A stretch of DNA of 64,000 bases from Phnomibacter ginsenosidimutans (GTDB taxonomy: Bacteria > Bacteroidota > Bacteroidia > Chitinophagales > Chitinophagaceae). The stretch's first letter is position 1. Every line of letters begins with the position of its first letter. Positions 54,959-62,997 of the stretch are shown in pieces. The notes beneath the pieces are model-generated. The model saw only the letters and a list, made by a program, of their open reading frames with translations, was not told the origin of the DNA and made no database searches. Position numbers and translations under genes: made by a program. The stretch is taken from NCBI RefSeq assembly GCF_009740285.1, contig NZ_CP046566.1, positions 372,001 to 436,000 of the forward strand, written 5' to 3'.

Positions 54959-56506
54959 GTGAACAAGGAACTTATTATCAATGCAACACCACAGGGGGTT
55001 GAAATTGCATTATTAGAAGACAAAAAGCTGGTAGAACTTCACCGCGAAAACACCGAAAACCCTTTTGGTGTGGGCGATTTATACCTCGGCAAAGTAAAAA
55101 AACTGATGCCGGGCCTCAATGCTGCCTTTGTGGATGTTGGCTTTGAGAAAGATGCTTTTTTGCACTACACCGATTTGAGCCCATACGCCAAAAGCCTGCT
55201 GAAAATCACCCAGATTTGTCAGGAATGGAAGGCCAAAGAGCCATACGATTTCAGCCGTTTTCATGTAGAACCCGAAATTGTAAAAACAGGGAAAATCACA
55301 GAAGTGCTGAATGGCAAGCCCAATATTTTGGTGCAAATTCTGAAAGAACCTATTGCTGCCAAAGGCCCCCGTTTGAGTTGTGAAATTTCGCTGCCCGGTC
55401 GTTTTGTGGTGCTTACACCCTTCAACGACATTGTAGCCGTTTCCAAAAAAATTCATACCAGCGACGAACGCCGCCGGCTCCAGAAAATCATTGAATCCAT
55501 CAAACCCAAAAACTTTGGGGTGATTGTACGTACGGCTGCGGAAGGTAAAAACACCGCAGAGCTGCACGACGACCTGAACCAATTGGTGGCCAAATGGAAG
55601 CAGATTCAGCAAAACTTGCAAGGTGCAGCCGTGCCTTCTAAAATTTTGAGTGAGCAGGATAAGGCTACGTCTATTCTTCGAGATTTGCTGAGCCCCGATT
55701 TCAACCGCATTGTTGTCAACGACAAGAATATTTACAACGATATACGCCAGTATTTGGTGCGCATTGCACCCGAAAAGGCGGACATCGTGCAGCACTATCA
55801 AAGTGGCTCACCGGTATTTGATACCTACGCCGTTACCAAACAGGTGAAAGGGTCTTTTGGCAAAACGGTAAGCATGCCCAGCGGCGCTTACCTCATTGTA
55901 GAAGCCACAGAAGCGCTGCACGTTATTGATGTAAACAGCGGCTACAAAAGCAGCAGCAACAATCAGGAAGAAAACAGCCTGCAAACCAACCTGGAAGCTG
56001 CCGAAGAAATTGCCCGTCAGCTACGCCTCCGCGATTTGGGCGGCATTATTGTGGTCGACTTCATTGACATGAAGCTGCCCGAAAACAAAAAGAAGCTGGC
56101 CGATGCCATGGAAGGATTTATGCGTACCGACCGTGCTCGCCACAGTATTTTGCCCATCAGCCGTTTTGGGTTGATGCAAATTACCCGCCAGCGGATGAAG
56201 CCCGAGGTAGACATTAAAACCGATGAGCTGTGCCCCAGCTGCGGTGGCTCAGGCAAAATCAGCAGTACGCTGGTGCTGGAAGATGAGATTCGTAAGAACC
56301 TCGATTATCTCATCACACACGGTCACAAAAACCTGGTGTTGATGGTGCATCCAATTATGGCAGCCTATTTGCAAAAGGGCTTCCCCAGCAAGCGGATGCA
56401 GTGGAGCCTCAAGCACAAACAATGGATTAAAATTCAGGAAAGCAATACACTGCACTTGGTAGATTTTAAATTCCTCGACCAGGATCATGAAGAAATAAAG
56501 CTGTAA
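54959..56506 (+). CDS. rng: Ribonuclease G/E family (CafA/RNase G)
   Basis: 515 residues from GTG 54959. N-terminal S1-like part: FGVGDLYLGKVKKLMPGLNA (RNA-binding), GFEKDAFLHYTDLSPY. DNase-I-like catalytic part: TEALHVIDVNSGYKS, RLRDLGGIIVVDFIDMKLPE (metal-binding Asp), and the zinc-link CPSCGGSG (CPxCxGxG, Zn-bridged dimer). The enzyme processes the 5' end of 16S rRNA and degrades mRNA. It shares the HU/mutY/ssb/gld neighbourhood seen in other Bacteroidota. Confidence 0.95.
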   Translation: MNKELIINATPQGVEIALLEDKKLVELHRENTENPFGVGDLYLGKVKKLMPGLNAAFVDVGFEKDAFLHYTDLSPYAKSLLKITQICQEWKAKEPYDFSRFHVEPEIVKTGKITEVLNGKPNILVQILKEPIAAKGPRLSCEISLPGRFVVLTPFNDIVAVSKKIHTSDERRRLQKIIESIKPKNFGVIVRTAAEGKNTAELHDDLNQLVAKWKQIQQNLQGAAVPSKILSEQDKATSILRDLLSPDFNRIVVNDKNIYNDIRQYLVRIAPEKADIVQHYQSGSPVFDTYAVTKQVKGSFGKTVSMPSGAYLIVEATEALHVIDVNSGYKSSSNNQEENSLQTNLEAAEEIARQLRLRDLGGIIVVDFIDMKLPENKKKLADAMEGFMRTDRARHSILPISRFGLMQITRQRMKPEVDIKTDELCPSCGGSGKISSTLVLEDEIRKNLDYLITHGHKNLVLMVHPIMAAYLQKGFPSKRMQWSLKHKQWIKIQESNTLHLVDFKFLDQDHEEIKL

Positions 56507-56597
56507 AAGCGCAGCTGTTTCAGCTCAAAACCAAGCGGGCACAAAGCAAGATATTCTTCTTTGTGCCCTCTCTATATCTATACTATCGTGCTTGAAG

Positions 56598-56888
56598 TTA
56601 TGCTTTCGATTGCAGGTGTTTGTGAAACCAAAATGGTCCGAATGGAACCACCGAAGCAACACAGGCCAATACAAATGTCCGCATGCTCCAGTGAAAGGTT
56701 TCTTTACAGAGATAAGCTACAGCTAAGTAGCCCACAAACAATACACCATGCGCCATGCCTACTATGGAAACGGCTTTAGGCATACCCGCCATATACTTGA
56801 GTGGCATGGCTATTCCCAGCAACACAATAAATGAAATGGCTTCTGCCAGCCCGACGGCATAAAAAATTTTGTTGAGGCTTTGCTTCAT
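56598..56888 (-). CDS. DUF3817 small membrane protein
   Basis: 96 residues from ATG 56888 (MKQSLNKIFYAVGLAEAISF). Three hydrophobic stretches (AEAISFIVLLGIAMPLKYM, SIVGMAHGVLFVGYLAVAYL, FVLACVASVVPFGPFWFHKH) fit the DUF3817 pattern with the conserved KYMAGMPKAVSIVGMAHG and PFGPFW. It is an inner-membrane protein with no assigned role. It lies 33 nt downstream of the lipase gene on the same strand and is likely co-transcribed. Confidence 0.82.
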   Translation of the reverse strand: MKQSLNKIFYAVGLAEAISFIVLLGIAMPLKYMAGMPKAVSIVGMAHGVLFVGYLAVAYLCKETFHWSMRTFVLACVASVVPFGPFWFHKHLQSKA

Positions 56889-56921
56889 GATGAATAAATG
56901 ATGGCTGCAAAAGTGCAGCAT

Positions 56922-58037
56922 TTATTTTGCTGTAGGTAATGGGTAGTAAGCATCGAGCAAAAACAGGTAAGGTGCCAGCATGTGGTGTACAAAATAGTTT
57001 TGACCATCAAACACAAACTTGCTGCGGTAAGCATCGTTTGCGGCCAATATTACAGGGCTGCCGGCAGTGGCATAATTCATGGTGCCAGCCAATGTTGGTT
57101 TGGCAAAACCTGGCAATGGCTTCGCTGCCAGCTTGTACAGTTTTTTGCCGAGGTATTTTTCAAATTGCTTCGATGCTTTGTTGCTGCTGCGGGTGAGCTT
57201 GCCATATACACTGTTGAGAAATAACCGTACCACAAACTTTTGCTTTCTAATGGTACTCTTGGCATTGCTCAGCGGGTTTACTGCATTGTAATCGTTGATG
57301 GTTTGAAGCGATACCGGGGTTTCTGGCACCCAATCGGCATCGTTGATCACCCGAAAGCCCATTTGCCCACGGCTGATGAAATCGAAATCATACGCATAAT
57401 ATTGATTGCCCGGTTTGGGGGCGGCACTTGCATATGTTTTTAGCCGCACGGCTATATTCATAGCTGCATAGTGGTAGTGCAAAAAAGAAGTGGTTAAAAA
57501 AGACAACGCACCACCCTGGCTATGGCCTGCTATCATCAGGTCTCTGTGACCGGCTTGCACCAGGCTATCCAGTGTGGGCAGTACTTCTTTCATCAGAAAA
57601 CCCACACCTGTAAGCCAACCCACATGCACTGTGGCTTGTGGATTGCTGGCCAGCTTGTACACAAATGTGTAATCGTTACTCAGCTGCAGGCTACCAGTTG
57701 CTGGCACCATGCCAGCGTAAAAATTTTCTAGCCAGCTCTCCATTTTGTTGACAGTGCCGCGAAGTTGCAGTACCACCACGCCGTCTTTGCGCAGGTAAAT
57801 GCCACACTTATTATACAAACCCACTTCTTTGGAAATGCGCAGTGTTCGATAGCTGTCTTTTTCCAACTGCACGGGTGGCGTTTGCTGCATGCTGTCTTTC
57901 AGTCCATAAAACTGAAGCCACAGCATGTCGGCATATTCCTTCCTGTCGAAACCTGGTTGTAATTGTTGTGCCAGCAGTGGCTGACACGATAACAGCACTG
58001 CTATTAAAAATGCATAGCGACGAAAAGGGGTGAGCAT
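56922..58037 (-). CDS. Secreted class-3 lipase (alpha/beta hydrolase)
   Basis: ATG 58037 begins a signal peptide (MLTPFRRYAFLIAVLLSCQP, cleavage near PLLAQ). The 371-residue protein has the nucleophile elbow LMIAGHSQGGALSFLTTSF (G-H-S-Q-G) with nucleophile Ser, then NIAVRLKTYASAAPKPGNQY and VINDADWVPETP, the usual class-3 lipase pattern (Asp in DADWVP). A late conserved HHM is a candidate for the catalytic His (YFVHHMLAPY). Substrate lipids are not predictable. Confidence 0.85.
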   Translation of the reverse strand: MLTPFRRYAFLIAVLLSCQPLLAQQLQPGFDRKEYADMLWLQFYGLKDSMQQTPPVQLEKDSYRTLRISKEVGLYNKCGIYLRKDGVVVLQLRGTVNKMESWLENFYAGMVPATGSLQLSNDYTFVYKLASNPQATVHVGWLTGVGFLMKEVLPTLDSLVQAGHRDLMIAGHSQGGALSFLTTSFLHYHYAAMNIAVRLKTYASAAPKPGNQYYAYDFDFISRGQMGFRVINDADWVPETPVSLQTINDYNAVNPLSNAKSTIRKQKFVVRLFLNSVYGKLTRSSNKASKQFEKYLGKKLYKLAAKPLPGFAKPTLAGTMNYATAGSPVILAANDAYRSKFVFDGQNYFVHHMLAPYLFLLDAYYPLPTAK

Positions 58038-58224
58038 GATGTTGTGTTTAGTCAATTAAAATAAAGGATTCTGCGGAGCTGGCAAGGTTTCGTGGTTGCT
58101 CGCTATTCGACAAATGCAGGGCTGTTTGGGTTCAAATTAGCATCGCTTTTTTACAACGGAGCCATTAGAAGCGGTACTTTTACAACTCAAATTTTTAGCG
58201 TACACATCACTTAAATTTTCGCAC

Positions 58225-58614
58225 ATGAAAAAACTGTTGTTGGCAGCATTGTTTGCACTGCCTGTATTGTTTGCCGCTGCACAAGCCAAGCCCGAATGGA
58301 AAGAAATGAAAGACTTTCACACCGTGATGAGCCAGACATTTCATCCAGCTGAAGAAGGCAAGCTCGATTCCATTAAAAACCGCATTGGCGAAATGATTGA
58401 TTTGGCAAAGGCCTGGCAAAAAAGTACGCCGCCTGCTGAGTTCAACAAACCTGAAATCAAAGAAAACCTGAACAAGCTGATGAAGGGAGCCAAAGCATTG
58501 AGCAAGCAAATTAAAGCAGGTGCTGATGATGCGGCCATTACCAAGCAACTGACTGTACTGCACGACGTGTATCACGATATCGTTGGTCTTTGCAAAGACG
58601 AAGGCAAGCACTAA
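58225..58614 (+). CDS. Small secreted helical protein, unknown
   Basis: 129 residues: a signal peptide (MKKLLLAALFALPVLFAAAQ) and a ~105-residue mature part that is nearly all helical with four amphipathic helices. His and Cys residues are clustered (DFHTVMSQTFHP; LHDVYHDIVGLCKDEGKH). This suggests a four-helix bundle that could hold metal or haem, by analogy with cytochrome b562-like folds, but no CxxCH or Met ligand is seen. It was not recognised as a named family. A hairpin terminator follows closely. Confidence 0.65.
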   Translation: MKKLLLAALFALPVLFAAAQAKPEWKEMKDFHTVMSQTFHPAEEGKLDSIKNRIGEMIDLAKAWQKSTPPAEFNKPEIKENLNKLMKGAKALSKQIKAGADDAAITKQLTVLHDVYHDIVGLCKDEGKH

Positions 58615-58630
58615 TTCATGTTGCTTTCGC

Positions 58631-58668
58631 ATAAAAAAATGCACTCCGGTCGGGGTGCATTTTTTTAT
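58631..58668 (+). terminator. Rho-independent terminator after the small secreted protein
   Basis: Long stem of 17 pairs (58631-58647 with 58652-58668, with an A-rich lower part) around a 4-nt loop. The T-run lies in the right arm. Confidence 0.8.
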
Positions 58669-58686
58669 GTAGCTGAATTCGATTGC

Positions 58687-59268
58687 TTATGCTTCCAGCA
58701 AAGGATTGATATGACTGCAGATGCGGTCGAATATTTCGTCGATGGTACCTTCGCCTTCCACACGGCTTACTTTATCCTGGTTTTGGTAATAGCCGGCCAC
58801 AGGCAGGGTTTCATTTTTGTACACTTCCTGGCGCTTCCGCTGTATTTCAGGATCGGCATCATCGAGGCGGCCACTGGTTTTGGCACGGCCTACCAGTCGG
58901 TTGATGAGTTCTTCTTCATTCACCATCAAAAACAACACGGCATGAATGGCTGTTTTTTTCAGCGTCAGCAGTTTGTCCAGCGCTTCGGCCTGAGCAATGG
59001 TGCGGGGAAAGCCATCGAAGAGAAAACCCTTTGCTTCGGGGTTGGCATCGAGGGCAGAGCTAATCATGCCTACCACTACTTCATCGGGTACCAACTGGCC
59101 TTTTTCAATCAGGCTTTTGGCTTCGTTGCCGAGTGGGGTGCCGGCCTTCATTTCTTTGCGCAGCAGGTCGCCGGTGCTCAAATGAATCAGACCATATTTT
59201 TCAATCAGTTTTTCACTTTGGGTGCCTTTGCCGCTACCCGGAGGGCCAAAAAGAACGAGGTTGAACAT
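58687..59268 (-). CDS. adk: Adenylate kinase
   Basis: 193 residues, the short-LID form. P-loop GPPGSGKGT at 8-16, NMP site HLSTGDLLRKEM, LVPDEVVVGMI, GFLFDGFPRTIAQAEAL, and RLVGRAKTSGRLDDADPE in place of the long Zn-binding LID. Catalyses ATP + AMP = 2 ADP. The start is at the standard position. It converges with the plus-strand small secreted protein. Confidence 0.96.
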   Translation of the reverse strand: MFNLVLFGPPGSGKGTQSEKLIEKYGLIHLSTGDLLRKEMKAGTPLGNEAKSLIEKGQLVPDEVVVGMISSALDANPEAKGFLFDGFPRTIAQAEALDKLLTLKKTAIHAVLFLMVNEEELINRLVGRAKTSGRLDDADPEIQRKRQEVYKNETLPVAGYYQNQDKVSRVEGEGTIDEIFDRICSHINPLLEA

Positions 59269-59404
59269 GATGTTTGCGATGCTTGAGCCGCGAATATAAC
59301 ACTGCTTAGGAAATGTTTAACAGACCTTAGTCACCTACAAAATTTCTGTTAAGCGTACCTCCATTTATTGAACAGTATTCAATGAGCATTGTAATATTTA
59401 CAGT

Positions 59405-59983
59405 ATGAAAAACGTAGGCTTACTTTTGGTTTTATCGGTGTGCTGTTTCAGCTGCTCCTTTTCGCAGGCCGATTCAAAAACCAGTAAATCAGCAAAAATG
59501 GAAAACGAAAAACCCACGAATAATCCGGTGTACAACCGCGTAGATAGTGGCAAGGTAAACCTCACCGAGGCCGAATGGAAAAAGATTCTACCGGCTGATG
59601 TGTACTACATTGCCCGCCAAAAAGGTACCGAACGCCCCTGGACAAGCAAGTTTGAAAACTTTAAAGAAATTGGCACTTACTACTGCCTGGCCTGCGGCAA
59701 TCCCCTGTTTAAAAGCGATACAAAATTTGACAGCGGTTGCGGCTGGCCCAGTTTTTACGAGCCCATCAGCAAAGGCGCCATCATTTACACCCCCGACCAT
59801 TCGCATGGCATGACCCGCACCGAAGTACAGTGTGGCCGGTGCAAAGCTCACCTGGGCCATGTGTTTGAAGACGGACCGCCACCTACAGGTTTGCGGTATT
59901 GCATCAACGGGGTGATTCTTGATTTTGAAAAAGCCAAAGAAGCCGAAAAGAAGGCGGGCTATAACAAGCCGGCCGGAGAATAA
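59405..59983 (+). CDS. msrB: Peptide methionine-(R)-S-oxide reductase, lipoprotein form
   Basis: 192 residues. The N-terminus (MKNVGLLLVLSVCCFSCSFS) is a lipoprotein signal. The MsrB domain starts at ~55 and includes two zinc CxxC pairs (YYCLACGN, VQCGRCKAHLGHVFEDGPPP), the SGCGWPSFYEPI region and the catalytic Cys in LRYCINGVIL. It reduces methionine-R-sulfoxide. The secretion signal places it in the periplasm or at the outer membrane, so it repairs exported proteins; in many Bacteroidota MsrB is similarly exported. Confidence 0.93.
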   Translation: MKNVGLLLVLSVCCFSCSFSQADSKTSKSAKMENEKPTNNPVYNRVDSGKVNLTEAEWKKILPADVYYIARQKGTERPWTSKFENFKEIGTYYCLACGNPLFKSDTKFDSGCGWPSFYEPISKGAIIYTPDHSHGMTRTEVQCGRCKAHLGHVFEDGPPPTGLRYCINGVILDFEKAKEAEKKAGYNKPAGE

Positions 59984-60023
59984 TATTCGCAGTGTGGCGA
60001 ATGGGATAGTGTGTGTGGCGATG

Positions 60024-60057
60024 AAAAAGGGTTCTGTCTTCGGGCAGGACCTTTTTT
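60024..60057 (-). terminator. Terminator at the end of the LTA-synthase-like gene
   Basis: A 7-bp A/T-rich lower stem and a 7-bp upper stem with one bulge close on a TTCG loop. The T-run on the minus strand overlaps the stop region of the short membrane gene. Confidence 0.6.
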
Positions 60058-60751
60058 AATACCGGATGCTGTGCGCCATGCATTCAAACACATTGAGGGC
60101 TGCCGTTGCCGCCTGTTCGTTTTTCCATTGTTTGGCATCGTTGTATTGCAAAGGCTTCGTGCCAATATTGCCATACAATGCCGCTACGCAAATCAACAAG
60201 GTGAGGCCTTGCCAAAACAACCGCATGGTTTTATTGTCGCTGCTTTTTTTCACACCAATGGCATGGTGCAGCAAGCGGTGCAGTAAGTACAACAGCCATG
60301 CACCCACACCAGCCAGCAAAATAATAATGACCCATGGCGCATCTGTCATGAGTTTCTTATCTGCCGCCTGCTGGCGTATCAGTTCGTGAAAGGTTTCGCC
60401 GCTGGCATGCTCGTTGTACGCTATGAGGTTGGCTACATCAATGCCATACAATAAAAGCAGGAGTGAACTGAAAATGGTAAACACGATGATGCCAAACTTT
60501 TTGCCGGCACTGCTTTTAAACAAATGCAATGAACCGCTAAAACTGGCCAGCAACACGGGCAATGTAAACAGGCTTACATAACGCAAATCGTACTTGAAAC
60601 CCAGCCACAACAATTGACCCACACTGGCTGGCGCCGGCTCGGGGGCGAACAATGCAAGTACAAACAATCGGTAAGCCATCATGAGCAACAGCATCACCAG
60701 CATAGTAGCCAGTATCCACGCTATTGACTTTGGCATTTTAAGCATAGACAT
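60056..60751 (-). CDS. LTA-synthase/sulfatase-like membrane domain only, catalytic domain absent
   Basis: About 231 residues with five predicted transmembrane helices (~5-32, 43-70, 80-108, 127-150, 170-190), laid out as in the N-terminal membrane half of LTA-synthase-like sulfatase family proteins (LLWLGFKYDLRYVSLFTLPV, GIDVANLIAYNEH, ALYGNIGTKPLQYNDAKQW). The usual ~400-residue extracytoplasmic sulfatase part is missing. The stop is followed by a terminator and MsrB on the opposite strand, leaving only ~70 nt, so no hidden continuation exists. It may be a truncated remnant or a genuine stand-alone membrane protein. The start (60751, 60745 or 60736) is uncertain. Confidence 0.62.
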   Translation of the reverse strand: MSMLKMPKSIAWILATMLVMLLLMMAYRLFVLALFAPEPAPASVGQLLWLGFKYDLRYVSLFTLPVLLASFSGSLHLFKSSAGKKFGIIVFTIFSSLLLLLYGIDVANLIAYNEHASGETFHELIRQQAADKKLMTDAPWVIIILLAGVGAWLLYLLHRLLHHAIGVKKSSDNKTMRLFWQGLTLLICVAALYGNIGTKPLQYNDAKQWKNEQAATAALNVFECMAHSIRY

Positions 60752-60815
60752 CCGCACAAATGTACATGCATTGCCACATGTCAGCCCTTGCCTTTTGATG
60801 AGTGCAACAACACAG

Positions 60816-60831
60816 ACTAACAATTGTTAGT
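60816..60831. promoter_or_regulatory. Perfect palindrome upstream of paaZ (putative TetR-type operator)
   Basis: ACTAACAATTGTTAGT is a 16-bp perfect palindrome, 29 nt before the paaZ ATG and between the divergent paaZ and LTA-like genes. The shape CTAACA-N2-TGTTAG resembles operators of TetR-family repressors of phenylacetate and fatty-acid degradation genes. No regulator is encoded nearby. Confidence 0.55.
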
Positions 60832-60860
60832 TTTATTATTGCACTTCAATTGCTTGCCCT

Positions 60861-62909
60861 ATGAAAACGCTTCACAACTATGTACTTGGCCAATGGGTGC
60901 CCGGCGATGGCGATGGTCAGTTGCTGTACAACGCAGTAACCAACGAACCCATTGCCACGGCTTCTACCAAAGGCATTCCTTTTGCAGATGTGCTGCAGTA
61001 CGGCCGAACTATTGGCAATCCTGCCCTGCGCAACATGACTTTTCACGAACGTGGATTGATGCTAAAAGCATTGGCCCTGTACCTGCGGGAGCACCTCGAT
61101 GAATTGTATGACATCAGCTACCAAACCGGTGCCACCCGGGCTGATAGCTGGGTGGATATTGAAGGTGGTATCGGCAATTTGTTTGCTAATGCCAGCCTGC
61201 GGCGTAAGCTGGGCAATGAATCTTTTTACGCTGAAGGTGAAACACATTTGCTGGGTAAAAACGGCACTTTCATCGGGCAGCATTTGCTGGTGCCCAAAGA
61301 AGGCGTGGCCATTCACATCAATGCGTTCAACTTTCCGGTGTGGGGTATGCTGGAGAAAATTGCGGTGAATCTGTTAGCAGGTATGCCTGCAGTTGTAAAG
61401 CCGGCTACCGTTACATCATTTTTGACTGAAGCAGTCGTACAAAAAATCATTGCTAGCGGCATATTGCCAGCGGGTGCATTACAACTGCTTTGCGGCAGCG
61501 CTGGCGACATGCTCAACCACACCACGTTTCAGGATGTGGTTACGTTTACCGGTTCTGCCAGTACAGGATTGATGTTGAAATCGAATCCACACATGTTGCA
61601 GGAAACCGTTCCATTTACCATGGAGGCCGATTCACTCAACTGCATGGTATTGGGCGAAGACGTAACACCGGAGATGCCCGAATGGGATTTGTTTGTAAAA
61701 GAAGTACGCAAAGAAATGACGCTGAAAGCCGGGCAGCGATGCACGGGTGTTCGCCGCATTTTTGTACCTGCCAATAAGCTGGAAGCGGTGCAACAATCAT
61801 TGGCCAAAGCACTGGCACAAACGGTGATTGGCAATCCGCTGAATGATAAGGTACGCATGGGCTCACTGGCCGGTCAATCGCAACGGCAAGAAGTGAAAGC
61901 ACAGGTACAAAAACTAATGCAACATGCCAGCATAGCCTACGGCACTTTGGATGATATTGATGTAGTAGATGCCAATGGAACGGTAGGTGCATTTATGAGT
62001 CCGCTCTTGCTGCTGAATACGCAACCTTTCGATGCCAGCGAAGTACACGATGTAGAAGCTTTTGGTCCCGTAAGTACCTTGATGCCTTATAATGGTTTAG
62101 ACGAAGCCATTGCCCTTAGTAAAATGGGTAAGGGCTCACTGGTGTCTACCATTGTTACGGCCAGCCCTTCCATTGCCCGCAAATATGTGATAGGTGCAGG
62201 CACACACCACGGACGCATATTGGTGCTGAATGCCGAATGCGCCAAAGAAAACACCGGACATGGCAGCCCACTGCCATTGCTGGTGCATGGCGGCCCCGGC
62301 CGTGCCGGTGGTGGTGAAGAAATGGGCGGCTTGCGTGGCGTAAAGCATTACATGCAAAGGCTTGCAGTACAAGGTTCTCCCAATATGCTTACAGCAGTCA
62401 CCGGTCAATACCAACCCGGTGCCGATGGGCAACACTCAGCACAGCATCCGTTCACCAAATACTTTGAAGAACTCAGCGTAGGCGACCAACTCATTACCGA
62501 ACCTCGCCTCATTACTGCTGAAGACATTACCGCCTTTGCCGATTTGAGTGGCGATCATTTTTATGCGCACCTCACCGATACCGATTTTACTGATACCGTG
62601 TTTACCGGCCAGGTGGCACATGGCTATTTTATTATGAGTGCAGCTGCCGGTTTGTTTGTCGAGAGCTATCAAAAAAATCCGGTGTTGCTCAATTATGGTA
62701 TTGATGAATTGCGTTTTACCAAACCTGTGTATCCCGGGGCCAGTATTCACGTTCGTTTTACTTGTAAAGAAAAACTGCCGCAAGAAAAACGGGAAGCCAC
62801 TGACATACCACGAGGCATCGTAAAATGGTATGTAGAAATACTGGATGAGCTCAATGAGATTGTAGGTGTGGCTACTATTTTAACCATGGTAAGAAAGCGG
62901 GAAGAATAA
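60861..62909 (+). CDS. paaZ: Bifunctional ring-opening aldehyde dehydrogenase / enoyl hydratase PaaZ
   Basis: 682 residues with the full PaaZ architecture. The aldehyde dehydrogenase part (1-~515) has NAFNFPVWGMLEKI, FTMEADSLNCMVLG (general-base Glu), catalytic Cys in KAGQRCTGVRRIFV, and HGRILVLNAECAKENTGHG. The C-terminal MaoC-like hot-dog hydratase (~530-680) has DLSGDHFYAHLTD (Asp/His pair) and VAHGYFIMSAAAGLF. It opens the oxepin-CoA ring in aerobic phenylacetate degradation and oxidises the product aldehyde. The next gene is an enoyl-CoA hydratase-type protein, but paaABCDE is not in this window. A palindrome lies 29 nt upstream. Confidence 0.92.
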   Translation: MKTLHNYVLGQWVPGDGDGQLLYNAVTNEPIATASTKGIPFADVLQYGRTIGNPALRNMTFHERGLMLKALALYLREHLDELYDISYQTGATRADSWVDIEGGIGNLFANASLRRKLGNESFYAEGETHLLGKNGTFIGQHLLVPKEGVAIHINAFNFPVWGMLEKIAVNLLAGMPAVVKPATVTSFLTEAVVQKIIASGILPAGALQLLCGSAGDMLNHTTFQDVVTFTGSASTGLMLKSNPHMLQETVPFTMEADSLNCMVLGEDVTPEMPEWDLFVKEVRKEMTLKAGQRCTGVRRIFVPANKLEAVQQSLAKALAQTVIGNPLNDKVRMGSLAGQSQRQEVKAQVQKLMQHASIAYGTLDDIDVVDANGTVGAFMSPLLLLNTQPFDASEVHDVEAFGPVSTLMPYNGLDEAIALSKMGKGSLVSTIVTASPSIARKYVIGAGTHHGRILVLNAECAKENTGHGSPLPLLVHGGPGRAGGGEEMGGLRGVKHYMQRLAVQGSPNMLTAVTGQYQPGADGQHSAQHPFTKYFEELSVGDQLITEPRLITAEDITAFADLSGDHFYAHLTDTDFTDTVFTGQVAHGYFIMSAAAGLFVESYQKNPVLLNYGIDELRFTKPVYPGASIHVRFTCKEKLPQEKREATDIPRGIVKWYVEILDELNEIVGVATILTMVRKREE

Positions 62910-62942
62910 CCTGAAGCAGGCGAGTGAGACAGCATTGCCTGC

Positions 62943-62950
62943 TACCTTTG
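62943..62950 (+). promoter_or_regulatory. Bacteroidota -7 box before the enoyl-CoA hydratase gene
   Basis: TACCTTTG matches TAnnTTTG, 47 nt before the ATG at 62998. A 7-bp hairpin (GATTGCT...AGCAATC, 62964-62981) sits in the leader. Confidence 0.5.
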
Positions 62951-62997
62951 TATTGTAAATAACGATTGCTGTTGAGCAATCCTAAATGCTTGCCATT

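Noticed and set aside
58120-58170. A possible tRNA from a GGTTCAAAT-like word
   Set aside because: No acceptor stem, anticodon arm or CCA-side pairing could be built around it.
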